A stretch of 64,000 bases of DNA from Halorussus gelatinilyticus (GCF_023238445.1 NZ_CP096658.1:1922001-1986000); one strand, 5' to 3'; shown: positions 24,288 to 32,809, counted from the stretch's first letter. Notes: a model not told the origin generated them from the sequence alone. Translations and numbers: made by a program.

Positions 24288-24488
24288 ATGCCAGCGAAAG
24301 TGACTCCCCGGCGGTCGGCGGACACGCTCGACTCGGGCGAGGACGAGTTCGTCGAGCGCCTGACGAGCGGTGACTGCGAGAAACCGCCGAACTTCGAGCG
24401 GATCGTCGCCGTCAACCGCGGCGCCGAGTCCGTCGAAGCGGAGGAGGCGACCGTACTTGAGACGGGGCCGAACCGCTGTTCGGCCTGA
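24288..24488 (+). pseudogene. C-terminal remnant of an MBL-fold hydrolase
   Basis: A 66-aa frame whose last 50 residues (EDEFVERLTSGDCEKPPNFE, then a stretch ending VLETGPNRCSA) look like the extreme C terminus of haloarchaeal metallo-beta-lactamase-fold proteins related to sulfur dioxygenase/glyoxalase II, where KPPNYERI, an N-x-G and a final GPNNCAA are usual. The metal-binding HxHxDH region and roughly 300 upstream residues are absent, and the sequence before 24288 does not contain them in another frame. It is best read as a gene remnant, although the short frame itself is open and might still be expressed. Confidence 0.6.
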
Positions 24489-24668
24489 GGTCGCGGTAGA
24501 AGGCTTCTCGCTCCGTTCTCCGCTCCAGCGTAGCTACAGTACTCTCCCTCTGGCGGCGGGCATAAATAATATAGCGCAATACAGAACGCTGCTACTCCCG
24601 TGATTTGTCGGCTCACGCGGCGACCCGAAGCGCTCCCGACTCGTCCGAAAATCGGTCGTAGACGGCTC

Positions 24669-25604
24669 TCACCGAACCAAGAGGTCGAGTTGGTGTGCGC
24701 AGTAGACGAGTTTCGCATCCGTTATCTGCTCGCGCCGTCGGTCGGCCCACGCCGCGACGCGCTCGGCGTCGATTTTCCCTTCCTTCCGGACCGCTCCGGC
24801 GACCATCTCCACGATGCAGTCGAGGAAGTAGGCTTCGTCGGCGGGGTAGCCACCGTCGCGCGGGTAGACCACCCAGTCGGAGCCCGCCGCCGCGAGGACC
24901 TCGCCGGTGGCGCTGGCCGTCGCGAGGAGGTGGCGTCCGGCCCTGCTGTCGCCCGAGGCGTCCAGATGGCGGTGGAACGTATCGAGCAGCCGTGCCTCGA
25001 GGTCGGGGTCGCTCACGGGGTCGAAGCCCGTCTCACCGTCGAAGGTGATGGGGCAGTACGCTAACCCGTCGGGCGCGAGGGCGCGTCTGAACGCCGCGAG
25101 CGCGTCGGCGGGGTCCACGAGGTCCACGAACGCGTGGGCCACCACGAGGTCGAACTCGCGGTCGGTCTCGGCGAGAAAGTCGAAGGCGTCGGCGGTCCGG
25201 AACCGCACCTCGGCCCGGCGCTGGCCCCGCGAGAGGACGAAGCGGTCGTCCGCTCGCGCTCTCGGCCTCGCGCTTCCGTCTGCACTCCCGTCCGCGCTCT
25301 CGCCCGCACGCCGGACCGCGAACCCGCGCGCGGCGGCCCACGAGGGCAGGCGCTCGCGCGCGGCCGCGACGTTCTCGCTCCTGATGTCGAGCGCGGTGTA
25401 GTCCACGCGGTCGGGGAACCACGACCGGTCGAGGAGTCGTGTGACGGTCGAGCCGATTCCCGACCCGACCTCCAATACGCACAGGGCGTCGCGGTCGGGA
25501 GCGTCGCGGCCGCGCAACTCCTCGGCGAGTCGGGCCTCGACGCCCCGGTCGATGGCGCGCTCGTCCACCGTCCGCTTGGCCGAGAGGTAGCGCTGGAAGT
25601 TCAC
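24669..25604 (-). CDS. class I SAM-dependent methyltransferase, end of pterin-like operon
   Basis: A 311-aa methyltransferase: LCVLEVGSGIGSTVTRLLDR (motif I, about residues 42-61), VDYTALDIRSENV (strand 2 acid), and FDLVVAHAFVDLVDP (motif IV). The middle has an Arg/Asp-rich insert (about residues 100-130). The GTG start at 25604 overlaps the stop of the glycosyltransferase (GTGA), so translation is coupled. Position at the end of an MDR-PTPS-GT4 set suggests it methylates the product of that set, but this is inference. The final segment KLVYCAHQLDLLVR is typical of a group of haloarchaeal methyltransferases with the C-terminal helical lid. Confidence 0.78.
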   Translation of the reverse strand: MNFQRYLSAKRTVDERAIDRGVEARLAEELRGRDAPDRDALCVLEVGSGIGSTVTRLLDRSWFPDRVDYTALDIRSENVAAARERLPSWAAARGFAVRRAGESADGSADGSARPRARADDRFVLSRGQRRAEVRFRTADAFDFLAETDREFDLVVAHAFVDLVDPADALAAFRRALAPDGLAYCPITFDGETGFDPVSDPDLEARLLDTFHRHLDASGDSRAGRHLLATASATGEVLAAAGSDWVVYPRDGGYPADEAYFLDCIVEMVAGAVRKEGKIDAERVAAWADRRREQITDAKLVYCAHQLDLLVR

Positions 25605-26719
25605 GGCGCGACCTCCGTCGCCGCGGCTTCCGACCCGGCGGCGACTCGTTCGAGGAACTGCCGGGCCGTCGCCATCGACTCGTCCCAACCGGGATGGCGC
25701 TCGAATCGGCGGCGGGCGGCGAGCGCCATCTCTCGCAGGGTCGCGCGGTCGTCGCGGAGCGTCCGGACGGCCGCGGCGACCGCCTCGCTACTGCCCGGCG
25801 GAATCAGGAAGCCGTCCTCGCCGTCCGTGACGAGTTCGGTCGCGCCGCCCGCGCTCGACGCGAGAGCGGGCAAGCCGAAGCCCATCCCCTCCAAGTAGAC
25901 GATGCCGTAGCCCTCGAACCGCGAGGGAACCGCCAACAGGTGGCTCGCCGCGAGGCGGTCGGCGAGCGCGCCGTCCGAGAGGCGGCCCTCGAACCGGGTT
26001 CGGTCGGCGACGCCGAGGTCTCGGGCCTGTTCGCGGACTCGCTCGGCGTACTCCTCGTCCGTCGCGTTCCCGACGACCGAGAGTCGCCAGTCGCCATCGA
26101 CGCGGGCCAGTCCGTCGAGCAGAACGTCGAGGCCCTTTCGCGGGACGAGACTGCCGACGAAGCAGATTCGGAGCGGGTCGCGCTCGGCGCGCGCGGCGAT
26201 TTCCCCGTCCGTGAGTCCGGGGTCGAAGCGGTCGCCCGCGGGCCGGGCGACCGCGGACGGTCGGGGTCCGGCGAGCCGTTCGGCGGCCCGGCGGGTCGCC
26301 TCGCTGGCGTACACCGCGGCGTCGGTCGATTCGAGGTACCGACGCTCTATCGTGCGGTAGACGGGTTTCTGCCACGCGGGCCACCGCTCGCTCGCGCGGA
26401 GGTGGTGGACGACGGTGACTATCGGCGTCTCGATTGCTCGGTTGTGCCCGACCAGCGAGGGATGGCAGAGTTCGTCTTGGAGGAGGAGGTCGAACCCCTC
26501 GCGGCGACCGCGGCGGTCGGAACCACGGCGACCGCGGAGTTTCCGGCGGACGCGCGGGTCGAGGTTGTCGGCGAGCGCGCGGGGGTAGTCGCGCCACGGC
26601 AGGGAGACGACGGTGACGCGGTGGCCCGCCGCGCGGAGCGCCCCGGCGAGTCTCCGGTCGTAGCGGAACCCGCCGGTCGTGGCGGTGAGGTCGCCGTACA
26701 CCACCAGTCCGACGTGCAT
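25601..26719 (-). CDS. GT4-family glycosyltransferase
   Basis: A 372-aa GT-B retaining glycosyltransferase. The N-terminal acceptor domain starts MHVGLVVYGDLTATTGGFRYD with the Gly-rich loop. The C-terminal donor domain has ICFVGSLVPRKGLDVLLDGL and the E-x7-E motif in PSRFEGYGIVYLEGMGFGLP. The donor is a nucleotide sugar; the acceptor is unknown. It starts 2 bp after the PTPS-like stop and its stop overlaps the methyltransferase start, a tightly coupled arrangement. Cyanobacterial pterin glucosyltransferases belong to the same superfamily, so a pterin acceptor is a reasonable hypothesis. Confidence 0.85.
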   Translation of the reverse strand: MHVGLVVYGDLTATTGGFRYDRRLAGALRAAGHRVTVVSLPWRDYPRALADNLDPRVRRKLRGRRGSDRRGRREGFDLLLQDELCHPSLVGHNRAIETPIVTVVHHLRASERWPAWQKPVYRTIERRYLESTDAAVYASEATRRAAERLAGPRPSAVARPAGDRFDPGLTDGEIAARAERDPLRICFVGSLVPRKGLDVLLDGLARVDGDWRLSVVGNATDEEYAERVREQARDLGVADRTRFEGRLSDGALADRLAASHLLAVPSRFEGYGIVYLEGMGFGLPALASSAGGATELVTDGEDGFLIPPGSSEAVAAAVRTLRDDRATLREMALAARRRFERHPGWDESMATARQFLERVAAGSEAAATEVAP

Positions 26720-26721
26720 CG

Positions 26722-27099
26722 TCAGACCTCGCGGCGGTGGGAGGCCCACGCGATACTGTCTTCTTGCAGTTTCACGGTCACGGCCTCGATTTCGGGCGCG
26801 TCGAGGTCCCGCCGGAACCGCTCGCCGAAGATTCGCGCGAAGTGTTCGAGGCTCGGGTTCAGGCCCTCGAACGCCGGCAGGTCGTTCAGCGTGGCGTCCC
26901 GGAACCGGGCGACCGTGGCGTCGATGCGCTCCTCGACGGCGTCGATATCCGCGAGGTAGCCGTACCGGTTCAACTCCTCGCCGGCCAACTCGACTTTCGC
27001 GGTGTAGCGGTGGGAGTGGAGGTCGCCCTCGGGACCGGGGTCGGGGACCGTCAGGAAGTGCTGTGCCACGAACTCGCGCTCGACCGTGACTGTGTACAT
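26722..27099 (-). CDS. 6-pyruvoyl/6-carboxy-tetrahydropterin synthase-like protein, atypical active site
   Basis: A 125-aa PTPS/QueD-fold protein. Zinc ligands His14 (VAQHFL), His28 and His30 (LHSHRY) are kept. The position of the usual catalytic Cys (CxxxHGH) is Glu, and the usual DHxxLND His is also absent (FRDATLND). The C-terminal Glu region is VTVKLQEDSIAW. It may therefore catalyse a different side-chain reaction on a dihydroneopterin phosphate than QueD or PTPS; PTPS-III proteins likewise use Glu for Cys. The gene is second in an operon between an MDR dehydrogenase and a glycosyltransferase. Confidence 0.85.
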   Translation of the reverse strand: MYTVTVEREFVAQHFLTVPDPGPEGDLHSHRYTAKVELAGEELNRYGYLADIDAVEERIDATVARFRDATLNDLPAFEGLNPSLEHFARIFGERFRRDLDAPEIEAVTVKLQEDSIAWASHRREV

Positions 27100-27176
27100 G
27101 ACACGGAGACACGACGGCGACGCGTATCAAAGCCGGGGGCGGACGGCGAGGCGGAGGTTCGCCCGGAAACCCCGAT

Positions 27177-28229
27177 TCAGTACTCGAAAACCACGCCGAG
27201 CGCCTCGTCGGGACGCTCGTCCAGCAGTTCGTACGCCGCCGCCGCGTCCTCGATGTCGAACTCGTGGGTCACGAACCGTTCGACGTCCACCTCGCACAGC
27301 CGGTTCCACGCGACGTCCAGCCGGCGCTCCTTCGACCACCGGCCCCGGAGGTCCGGCGAGATGGTGCTGACCTGACTGCTCTCGACGCTGACGCGGCTCC
27401 GGTGGAATCGCCCGCCGAGGTCCAGTTCGGTCGGTTTCGTCCCGTACCACGACCCGACGACGACCCGGCCGTCGTAGCCCGTCGCGGCGATGGCCGAATC
27501 GAGCGCGTCCGGACAGCCAGAGAGTTCGTAGGTCAGGTCCGCGCCTGCGACATCGCCGTCGTCCGGGTCGCAGCACTCCTCGGGTTCGCCCGCAGTTCCG
27601 AGTCGGTCTCGAAGTCGCTCGCCCGCGTCGCCTTCGGGGTCGAGCGCGGCGTCGGCACCGAGTTCGCGCGCCAACTCGCGCCGGTCGGGGTAGCGGTCCA
27701 GCGTCACCAACTCCGCGAGCGGAAAGCGTCCGAGAAGCGCGGTCGTGAGCAGGCCGACCACGCCCTGCCCGAAGACGACTGCGCGCTCGCCGAGGCGGGG
27801 CGCGCCGTCCTGTACGAGGTTCACCGCGGTCTCGACGTTCGGTAAGTAGGTGGCTTCGGTCGCTGAGCAGTCCTCGGGCACGGCCAGCACGTCCTCGACC
27901 GGCGCGCAGAAGTGGCTCTCGTGGGGGTTGAACCCGAACACGCGCCGGTCGAGCCACGCGGAATCGACGCTCGGCCCGACCGCCTCGACGCGCCCGACGG
28001 CGGCGTAGCCGTACCGAAGCGGGAACTCGAAGGTGTCCGCGAGCGCGTCGATGGTCGCGTCGGCGGCCATCTCGGTCGGGACCTCGCCGCGGTAGACCAG
28101 CAGTTCCGTGCCGGGACTGACCGCCGACCGCTCGACGCCGACGCGGACCTCGCCCTCCTCGGGGTCGCGTCGCTCGCGCTCGTGCACCTCCACTGCCCGC
28201 GGTTCCGTGAAGTAGAGTGACCGTGGCAT
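27177..28229 (-). CDS. MDR-family (zinc-type) dehydrogenase
   Basis: A 350-aa medium-chain dehydrogenase/reductase. The N-terminal GroES-like domain has SAVSPGTELLVYRGEVP, LRYGYAAVGRVEAVG and NPHESHF. The Rossmann domain has VVFGQGVVGLLTTALL and VTLDRYPDRRELA. The catalytic zinc Cys of classic alcohol dehydrogenases is replaced by Ser in SPGTE, as in the BchC-like and some sugar/pterin-cluster MDRs, so it may be zinc-free. It opens the MDR-PTPS-GT4-methyltransferase transcript, 77 bp before the PTPS gene. The substrate is presumably the modified pterin or its sugar. Confidence 0.8.
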   Translation of the reverse strand: MPRSLYFTEPRAVEVHERERRDPEEGEVRVGVERSAVSPGTELLVYRGEVPTEMAADATIDALADTFEFPLRYGYAAVGRVEAVGPSVDSAWLDRRVFGFNPHESHFCAPVEDVLAVPEDCSATEATYLPNVETAVNLVQDGAPRLGERAVVFGQGVVGLLTTALLGRFPLAELVTLDRYPDRRELARELGADAALDPEGDAGERLRDRLGTAGEPEECCDPDDGDVAGADLTYELSGCPDALDSAIAATGYDGRVVVGSWYGTKPTELDLGGRFHRSRVSVESSQVSTISPDLRGRWSKERRLDVAWNRLCEVDVERFVTHEFDIEDAAAAYELLDERPDEALGVVFEY

Positions 28230-28337
28230 GTTCTCCCGACGGCGCTGGGCCGTCCGACAGTCGTACGGCAGGGTGGATTATCGTTCTTTGGCCCCTCGGG
28301 GGCTGTTTTCTCCGGGTAATCGGCGTTACTGCCCGAG

Positions 28338-28922
28338 TTACTCCTCGAAGAGACACCGGAAGCCCCCGCAGAGTCGTTCGAGCAGCGGTTTCGCCACCGG
28401 ATTCGCGCCGACGCCGAGGTACGCGCGCTGGGGCGAAAACTCCCCCGAGCGTATCCGGAGCGCCAGCGCCACCGCGCGGTGGTTCCCGTCGGCGACGTAG
28501 CGGGGCACGCACCCCTCGCGCGTCGAGACGACCAGCGGTCCGTCCGGCATCTCGTCCACGAACTCCAGCACGGTCTCGACGTCCACGCCCGTCTCGGCGG
28601 ACAGTTTCTCGGGGTCCTCGCTGGCGACGCGGTCGGCCGCGCCCCGAATCGTGCCGTCCGGCGAGAGGTCCCGCCAGCGGAGGTCGGTCGGTCCCTCGAC
28701 GACTCGCAACTCCGCGAAGTCCGCGCGGTCCAGCGTCGTCTCGTACCACGTCACCGGGGCGTCGCGCCAGACGAACGCCGCCGCGCCGGGTTTCCGGTCC
28801 AGGAGTTCGTCCAGCGCCGCCCGCTCGGACAGCGAGTCGATGGGGAACCACTCGACATCGGGGTGCGAGCGCTCGACTCGGAGCCACTCGCGGAGGACCT
28901 CGACCTGCGAGACGCGATGCAT
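28338..28922 (-). CDS. ParB/sulfiredoxin-like domain protein
   Basis: A 194-aa protein with the element YVADGNHRAVALALRI (about residues 136-151), similar to the DGNHR motif of the ParB/Srx superfamily, preceded by PLVVSTREGCVP. The N-terminal half (EWFPIDSLSERAALDELLDR) contains a parallel I-D-x-L segment often found before this domain. Members range from ParB CTPases to nucleases and sulfiredoxins, so function cannot be assigned. ATG 28922 (MHRVSQVEVL) is preferred; the in-frame upstream 57 residues are Arg-rich. It precedes the MDR gene by 108 bp on the same strand. Confidence 0.6.
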   Translation of the reverse strand: MHRVSQVEVLREWLRVERSHPDVEWFPIDSLSERAALDELLDRKPGAAAFVWRDAPVTWYETTLDRADFAELRVVEGPTDLRWRDLSPDGTIRGAADRVASEDPEKLSAETGVDVETVLEFVDEMPDGPLVVSTREGCVPRYVADGNHRAVALALRIRSGEFSPQRAYLGVGANPVAKPLLERLCGGFRCLFEE

Positions 28923-29095
28923 CGCCGGAACTACGCGCCGAACCCACTCAATTCCACTCCCCGTTCGGCCGGCGCTCGCGGTGAGTCGGCGTCGTGACCC
29001 TCGCCGCGACCGAACCGATTTTGAGGACCTGTTACCAACCCCGCGAACGGACACGGAGCGGACGTATCGAACTGCGGACCGCTCCGCCGACACTC

Positions 29096-29998
29096 ATGCC
29101 GGATTCGCTCACCTACGTCGAGTTCCTGTCGGTCTTCCTCGCGGTGCCAGTCGCGGCGCTGGCGGTCGCGGTGGCCCGGACGACCGGCGAGTCGCGGCGC
29201 GTCCTCGCGGGTCTCCTCGCGCTGGTCTGCATCGCGGTCGGCTACACCGCGCCGTGGGACAGCTACCTCGTCGGCCGGGGCGTCTGGACCTACGGCGAAG
29301 GCGTGGTCGCGGCCCGGTTCGCCCGCGTGCCGCTCGGCGAGTGGCTGTTCTTCGTCCTCCAGACGGTGGCGACCGGTCTCTGGTATCACCTGTTCGCGCC
29401 CGTCATCGACCCCGCGCTCCCCGGCCGGGACGCGCCCGACGACCCCGAATCCGTCGCCGGCCCGCGCGCTCGCAGTGCGAGCGCGCGGACCGCGGGCGCG
29501 GCCGGTTGGCTCGCCGTCGCCGCGGGCGGCGCGGTTCTCACCGTCGCCGCGCCCCGGACCTACTACCTCGGGATGATTCTGCTGTGGGCCGCGCCGGTCC
29601 TCGCGTTCCTCTGGGCGGTCGGCGGGCCGGTCCTCTGGCGGGAGCGCCGCGTCGTCGCCGCCGCGGTCGCGGTCCCCTCGCTGTACCTCTGGGTCGCCGA
29701 CCGGTACGCCATCCGGACCGGTCTCTGGGCCATCGCGCCGGAGTACAGCACGGGACTGCTCGCGCTCGGGTTGCCGATAGAGGAGGCGGTCTTCTTCCTC
29801 CTGACGAACCTGCTGGTGGTGCAGGGACTCCTGCTGTTCGACTGGACGGTCGCCCGCGCGGTCGAACGCGACGCGCTCTACGCGCTCGCGGGCCTCGTGC
29901 CGGGGGTCTCCCGGCGCGTGCCCGAGTCGGTCGTGCGACTCGCGGGGTCGGTCGCGGGCCGACTGCCCGGCGTCGCGGAGGTGCGCCGCCGATGGTAG
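29096..29998 (+). CDS. crtY: CrtYcd-type lycopene beta-cyclase
   Basis: A 300-aa membrane protein with two tandem lycopene-cyclase domains of the archaeal/fungal heterodimer type (fused CrtYc-CrtYd). It cyclises lycopene ends to make beta-carotene. About seven helices. The PWDSYLVGRGVWTYG and RVPLGEWLFFVLQT pair is repeated in the second half as DRYAIRTGLWAIAPEYSTG and GLPIEEAVFFLLTNLLVVQG, the conserved PxE(E/x)xxFF motif. ATG 29096 is used. It overlaps the start of the Brp/Blh gene by 7 bp. The product beta-carotene is the substrate of that neighbour. Confidence 0.93.
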   Translation: MPDSLTYVEFLSVFLAVPVAALAVAVARTTGESRRVLAGLLALVCIAVGYTAPWDSYLVGRGVWTYGEGVVAARFARVPLGEWLFFVLQTVATGLWYHLFAPVIDPALPGRDAPDDPESVAGPRARSASARTAGAAGWLAVAAGGAVLTVAAPRTYYLGMILLWAAPVLAFLWAVGGPVLWRERRVVAAAVAVPSLYLWVADRYAIRTGLWAIAPEYSTGLLALGLPIEEAVFFLLTNLLVVQGLLLFDWTVARAVERDALYALAGLVPGVSRRVPESVVRLAGSVAGRLPGVAEVRRRW

Positions 29999-31122
29999 CG
30001 ACCGACGACGGCGATTCGGCCGCAGCCGAATCCGCCTCGCGCGACGGGGAAGGGTTCTCTCGCGCGCTCGTCCGCGTCGCGGGCGCGCCCGCGTGGACTG
30101 CGCTCGCGCTCGTCGCCCTGCTCTTCGGCGTCGGGTTGGGGGCCGACCTCCCGGCGAGCGTGCGCTATCTCCCGTTTCTGGCCAGCCTCGTCGTCTTCGG
30201 ACTGCCCCACGGCGCGGCCGACCACCTCGCCGTCGAGCGGTTAGGCGGGAAGCGCCCGCTGCTCTCGGTCGGTGCGGCTTACCTCGTCGGCGGCGGGCTG
30301 TACCTCGCGGTCTGGCTGGTCGCGCCCGCGGTCGGATTCGCCTCGTTCGTCGCGCTGACGTGGTACCACTGGGGGCAGGGCGACTGCTACGTCCTGCTGG
30401 CCGTCGGCGACCACCTCCGGACGCGCGGCCAGCGCGCGCTGGCGATAGCGGTCCGGGGCGGCATCCCGATGGTGGTCCCGCTGGTCGCGTTCCCCGAAGT
30501 TTACCGGTCGGTCGCCGACGCGACGCTTCGGCTGTTCGACGCCCGGCCCGTCGCGGTCGGCGCTCTCGACGCCACCGTCTTCGACGCCACCGCCCTCGAC
30601 GCCGCCTTCCGACCCGAGGCTCGACTCGCGGCCGGGGGCGGACTGGCCGCGCTCTCGCTCGGCGCGCTCGCGCTCGGGGCGGTCCGCGGAGGATGGACGG
30701 ACCGCGGCTGGCGGGCCGACGCGCTCGAAACGGCCCTACTGTGGGCGTACTTCTGGGTCGTGCCGCCGATTCTCGCGGTCGGACTCTACTTCTGCCTCTG
30801 GCACTCGGTGCGCCACGTCCTCCGGTTGCTGACGGTCGCGGAGGACGGAGAAGTGGGCGAGGCGATACTGGCGCGCGACGGACTCGGGGCCGAACTCGCG
30901 GGGTTCGCTCGGGACGCGCTCCCGAACACGGTCGGCGCGCTGGTCGTCCTCGGCGGACTCGCGCTCGTCGCGCCTCCCGAAGGTGGGTTCCTGTCGCTAC
31001 TCGCGCTGTATCTGGTGCTGTTGGCGGTGCTGACGCTCCCCCACGCCGCCGTCGTCACGTGGATGGACTGGCGCGAGGGCGTCTGGTCGGTCGAACCGGC
31101 GGGGACGCGGACGCGCGACTAA
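29992..31122 (+). CDS. blh: Brp/Blh beta-carotene 15,15'-dioxygenase
   Basis: A 376-aa polytopic membrane oxygenase that cleaves beta-carotene into two retinals. Conserved His-rich helices are visible: LPHGAADHLAVE (about residue 67), LTWYHWGQGDCYV, YFCLWHSVRHVLR and LPHAAVVTW. These His residues bind the iron. The ATG lies 7 bp inside the crtY frame, so the two proteins are made together. No opsin gene is present in this window, so the retinal is for rhodopsins encoded elsewhere. The N-terminal 30 residues are acidic and poorly conserved. Confidence 0.92.
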   Translation: MVATDDGDSAAAESASRDGEGFSRALVRVAGAPAWTALALVALLFGVGLGADLPASVRYLPFLASLVVFGLPHGAADHLAVERLGGKRPLLSVGAAYLVGGGLYLAVWLVAPAVGFASFVALTWYHWGQGDCYVLLAVGDHLRTRGQRALAIAVRGGIPMVVPLVAFPEVYRSVADATLRLFDARPVAVGALDATVFDATALDAAFRPEARLAAGGGLAALSLGALALGAVRGGWTDRGWRADALETALLWAYFWVVPPILAVGLYFCLWHSVRHVLRLLTVAEDGEVGEAILARDGLGAELAGFARDALPNTVGALVVLGGLALVAPPEGGFLSLLALYLVLLAVLTLPHAAVVTWMDWREGVWSVEPAGTRTRD

Positions 31123-31331
31123 CTCGCGGCGTCCTCGTCGCCGACGCTCTCGTCTTTCCGGAGCAACTCGTGGATGTCCTCCTCGTCCAAGAGGTCCAGT
31201 AGACTCTCGCCGTTCTCCCACTGCGCGATCTCCTCGGCAGTGAGCCAGTTCGAGGGGTCGCGTCCCTTCGCGTCCATCAGTTCCGAGAGCTTCTCGTCTA
31301 AGTCGTCGGGGTCGTACCCACCCACAGGCAT
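31119..31331 (-). CDS. small acidic protein, unknown
   Basis: A 70-aa acidic protein (MPVGGYDPDDLDEKLSELMD...) predicted to be all helical, with an LTAEEIAQWENGESLLDLLD segment near the middle and no Cys. It overlaps the 3' end of blh by 4 bp tail to tail. ATG 31331 is preferred to the GTG four codons upstream. The even helical pattern and clean bounds support a gene; it was not recognised as a known family. Confidence 0.6.
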   Translation of the reverse strand: MPVGGYDPDDLDEKLSELMDAKGRDPSNWLTAEEIAQWENGESLLDLLDEEDIHELLRKDESVGDEDAAS

Positions 31332-31586
31332 GTTCGCGTCCACGGGTCGGACTCCCTTGGCTGTTCGGGCGCGGCCAGTTCTCCGTTTTCGCCTTCAGAC
31401 GGTCTGAAAGCGGGGAAAATGGACGTATCGAGTTCTGAAACCAATATTCGGCGGAGATAGCGCGCTTTCTCGACGCCCGGAAATCGGACCGCCGATTCCC
31501 GCGCCGAGACGAATTTGCTATAGCGATGATTGATTTATCAGTCCGAGGCGAAACCGACAAACGCCCGGACTCGAAAGTCGTACTCG

Positions 31587-32558
31587 ATGGACTGCGACAA
31601 ATGCGACCGCGAGTCGGTCATGCACGCCGCGTACTCGGGGTTGCACCTCTGCGAGGACCACTTCGTCGCCTCCGTGGACAAGCGCGTCCGGCGGCGCATC
31701 CGCGAGGACGACCTCGTTCCGAGCGACGCCACGCCGGAGGACCCTCAGACGTGGGTGATAGGGCTGTCTGGCGGGAAGGACAGCGTCGTGCTGACCGACA
31801 TCCTCCACCGGACGTTCGAGAAGGACCCCCGAATCGAACTGGTCGCGCTGACGATTCACGAGGGCATCGAGGGCTACCGCGACGAGAGCGTGGACGCCTG
31901 CGAGGAGTTGACCGAGCGACTGGACATCCGCCACGAACTGGTGACCTACGAAGACGAGTTCGACGTGCGGATGGACGACGTGGTGGAGAAAGACCCCGAG
32001 GGGATGGCCGCCTGCGCGTACTGCGGGGTGTTCCGCCGGGACCTGCTCTCGAAGTACGCCGAGCGGTTCGACGCCGACAAACTCCTGACCGGCCACAATC
32101 TGGACGACGAGGCCGAGACCGCGCTGATGAACTTTCTGGAAGGCGACGTGGCCCAGATCGCCAAGCACTTCGACGCGAGTCTGGGCAACTTCGAAGAACG
32201 CGGCGAGCAGGACGACTTCGTTCCGCGCGCGAAACCGCTCCGCGACGTGCCCGAGAAGGAGGTCGCGCTCTACGCCCACGTCAAGGACCTCCCGGCTCAC
32301 ATCACGGAGTGTCCCCACGCCGAGGAGGCCTACCGCGGCGAGATTCAGGAACTGCTCTACCAGCTCGAAGAGAACCACCCCGGCACGCGCCACTCCATTA
32401 TGTCGGGCTACGAGGAGTTGGCCGCCCTCGCGGCCGAGGAGTTCGGCGCGCGCGACGGCGGTTCGACCGACCTCGGCGAGTGCGAGCAGTGCGGCGCTTC
32501 GACGACCCGCGACGTCTGCCGGAAGTGTTCGCTACTGGAGTCGATTCACGCGGTCTGA
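31587..32558 (+). CDS. ncsA: NcsA/Ncs6, tRNA 2-thiouridine synthetase subunit
   Basis: A 323-aa TtuA/Ncs6 (TIGR00269-type) enzyme that activates U34 of certain tRNAs as an adenylate and inserts sulfur from SAMP2 thiocarboxylate. The PP-loop SGGKDS lies at residues 61-66. The N-terminal zinc ribbon (CDKC at residues 3-6, then H/C in LHLCEDH), the Cys pair in AACAYCGVFRRD, the GHNLDDEAET segment, and a C-terminal zinc ribbon (CEQC... CRKC) are all present. ATG 31587 starts just at the zinc ribbon. UbaA, which loads SAMP2 with sulfur, is encoded at 7.0-7.8 kb. An iron-sulfur cluster may sit on the middle cysteines. Confidence 0.93.
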   Translation: MDCDKCDRESVMHAAYSGLHLCEDHFVASVDKRVRRRIREDDLVPSDATPEDPQTWVIGLSGGKDSVVLTDILHRTFEKDPRIELVALTIHEGIEGYRDESVDACEELTERLDIRHELVTYEDEFDVRMDDVVEKDPEGMAACAYCGVFRRDLLSKYAERFDADKLLTGHNLDDEAETALMNFLEGDVAQIAKHFDASLGNFEERGEQDDFVPRAKPLRDVPEKEVALYAHVKDLPAHITECPHAEEAYRGEIQELLYQLEENHPGTRHSIMSGYEELAALAAEEFGARDGGSTDLGECEQCGASTTRDVCRKCSLLESIHAV

Positions 32559-32809
32559 GGCGACGGTCGAGTTCTTCTCTCGGCCCCGCAGTCGGCGACG
32601 GCCGACTGCGGGCGCGCTCGGTGCAACGGACCACTGGGACGCGCCCGGCGACACGTCTACCGGGGACGCGTCTACCCGGATGCGCTCGGTAATACGTTCC
32701 ACTGCGCCCGATTTGGCACCCTCGAAGACCACGCCGAGACGTCACTCTTCACGATTCAGTGGGACTTTCACGAAAACACGAAACCGAAACTCGGAAAATC
32801 GAAGCGCCG

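Noticed and set aside
27127-28947. 606-aa minus-strand frame over the MDR dehydrogenase
   Set aside because: Arg/Gly-rich shadow; the MDR frame has full family similarity.
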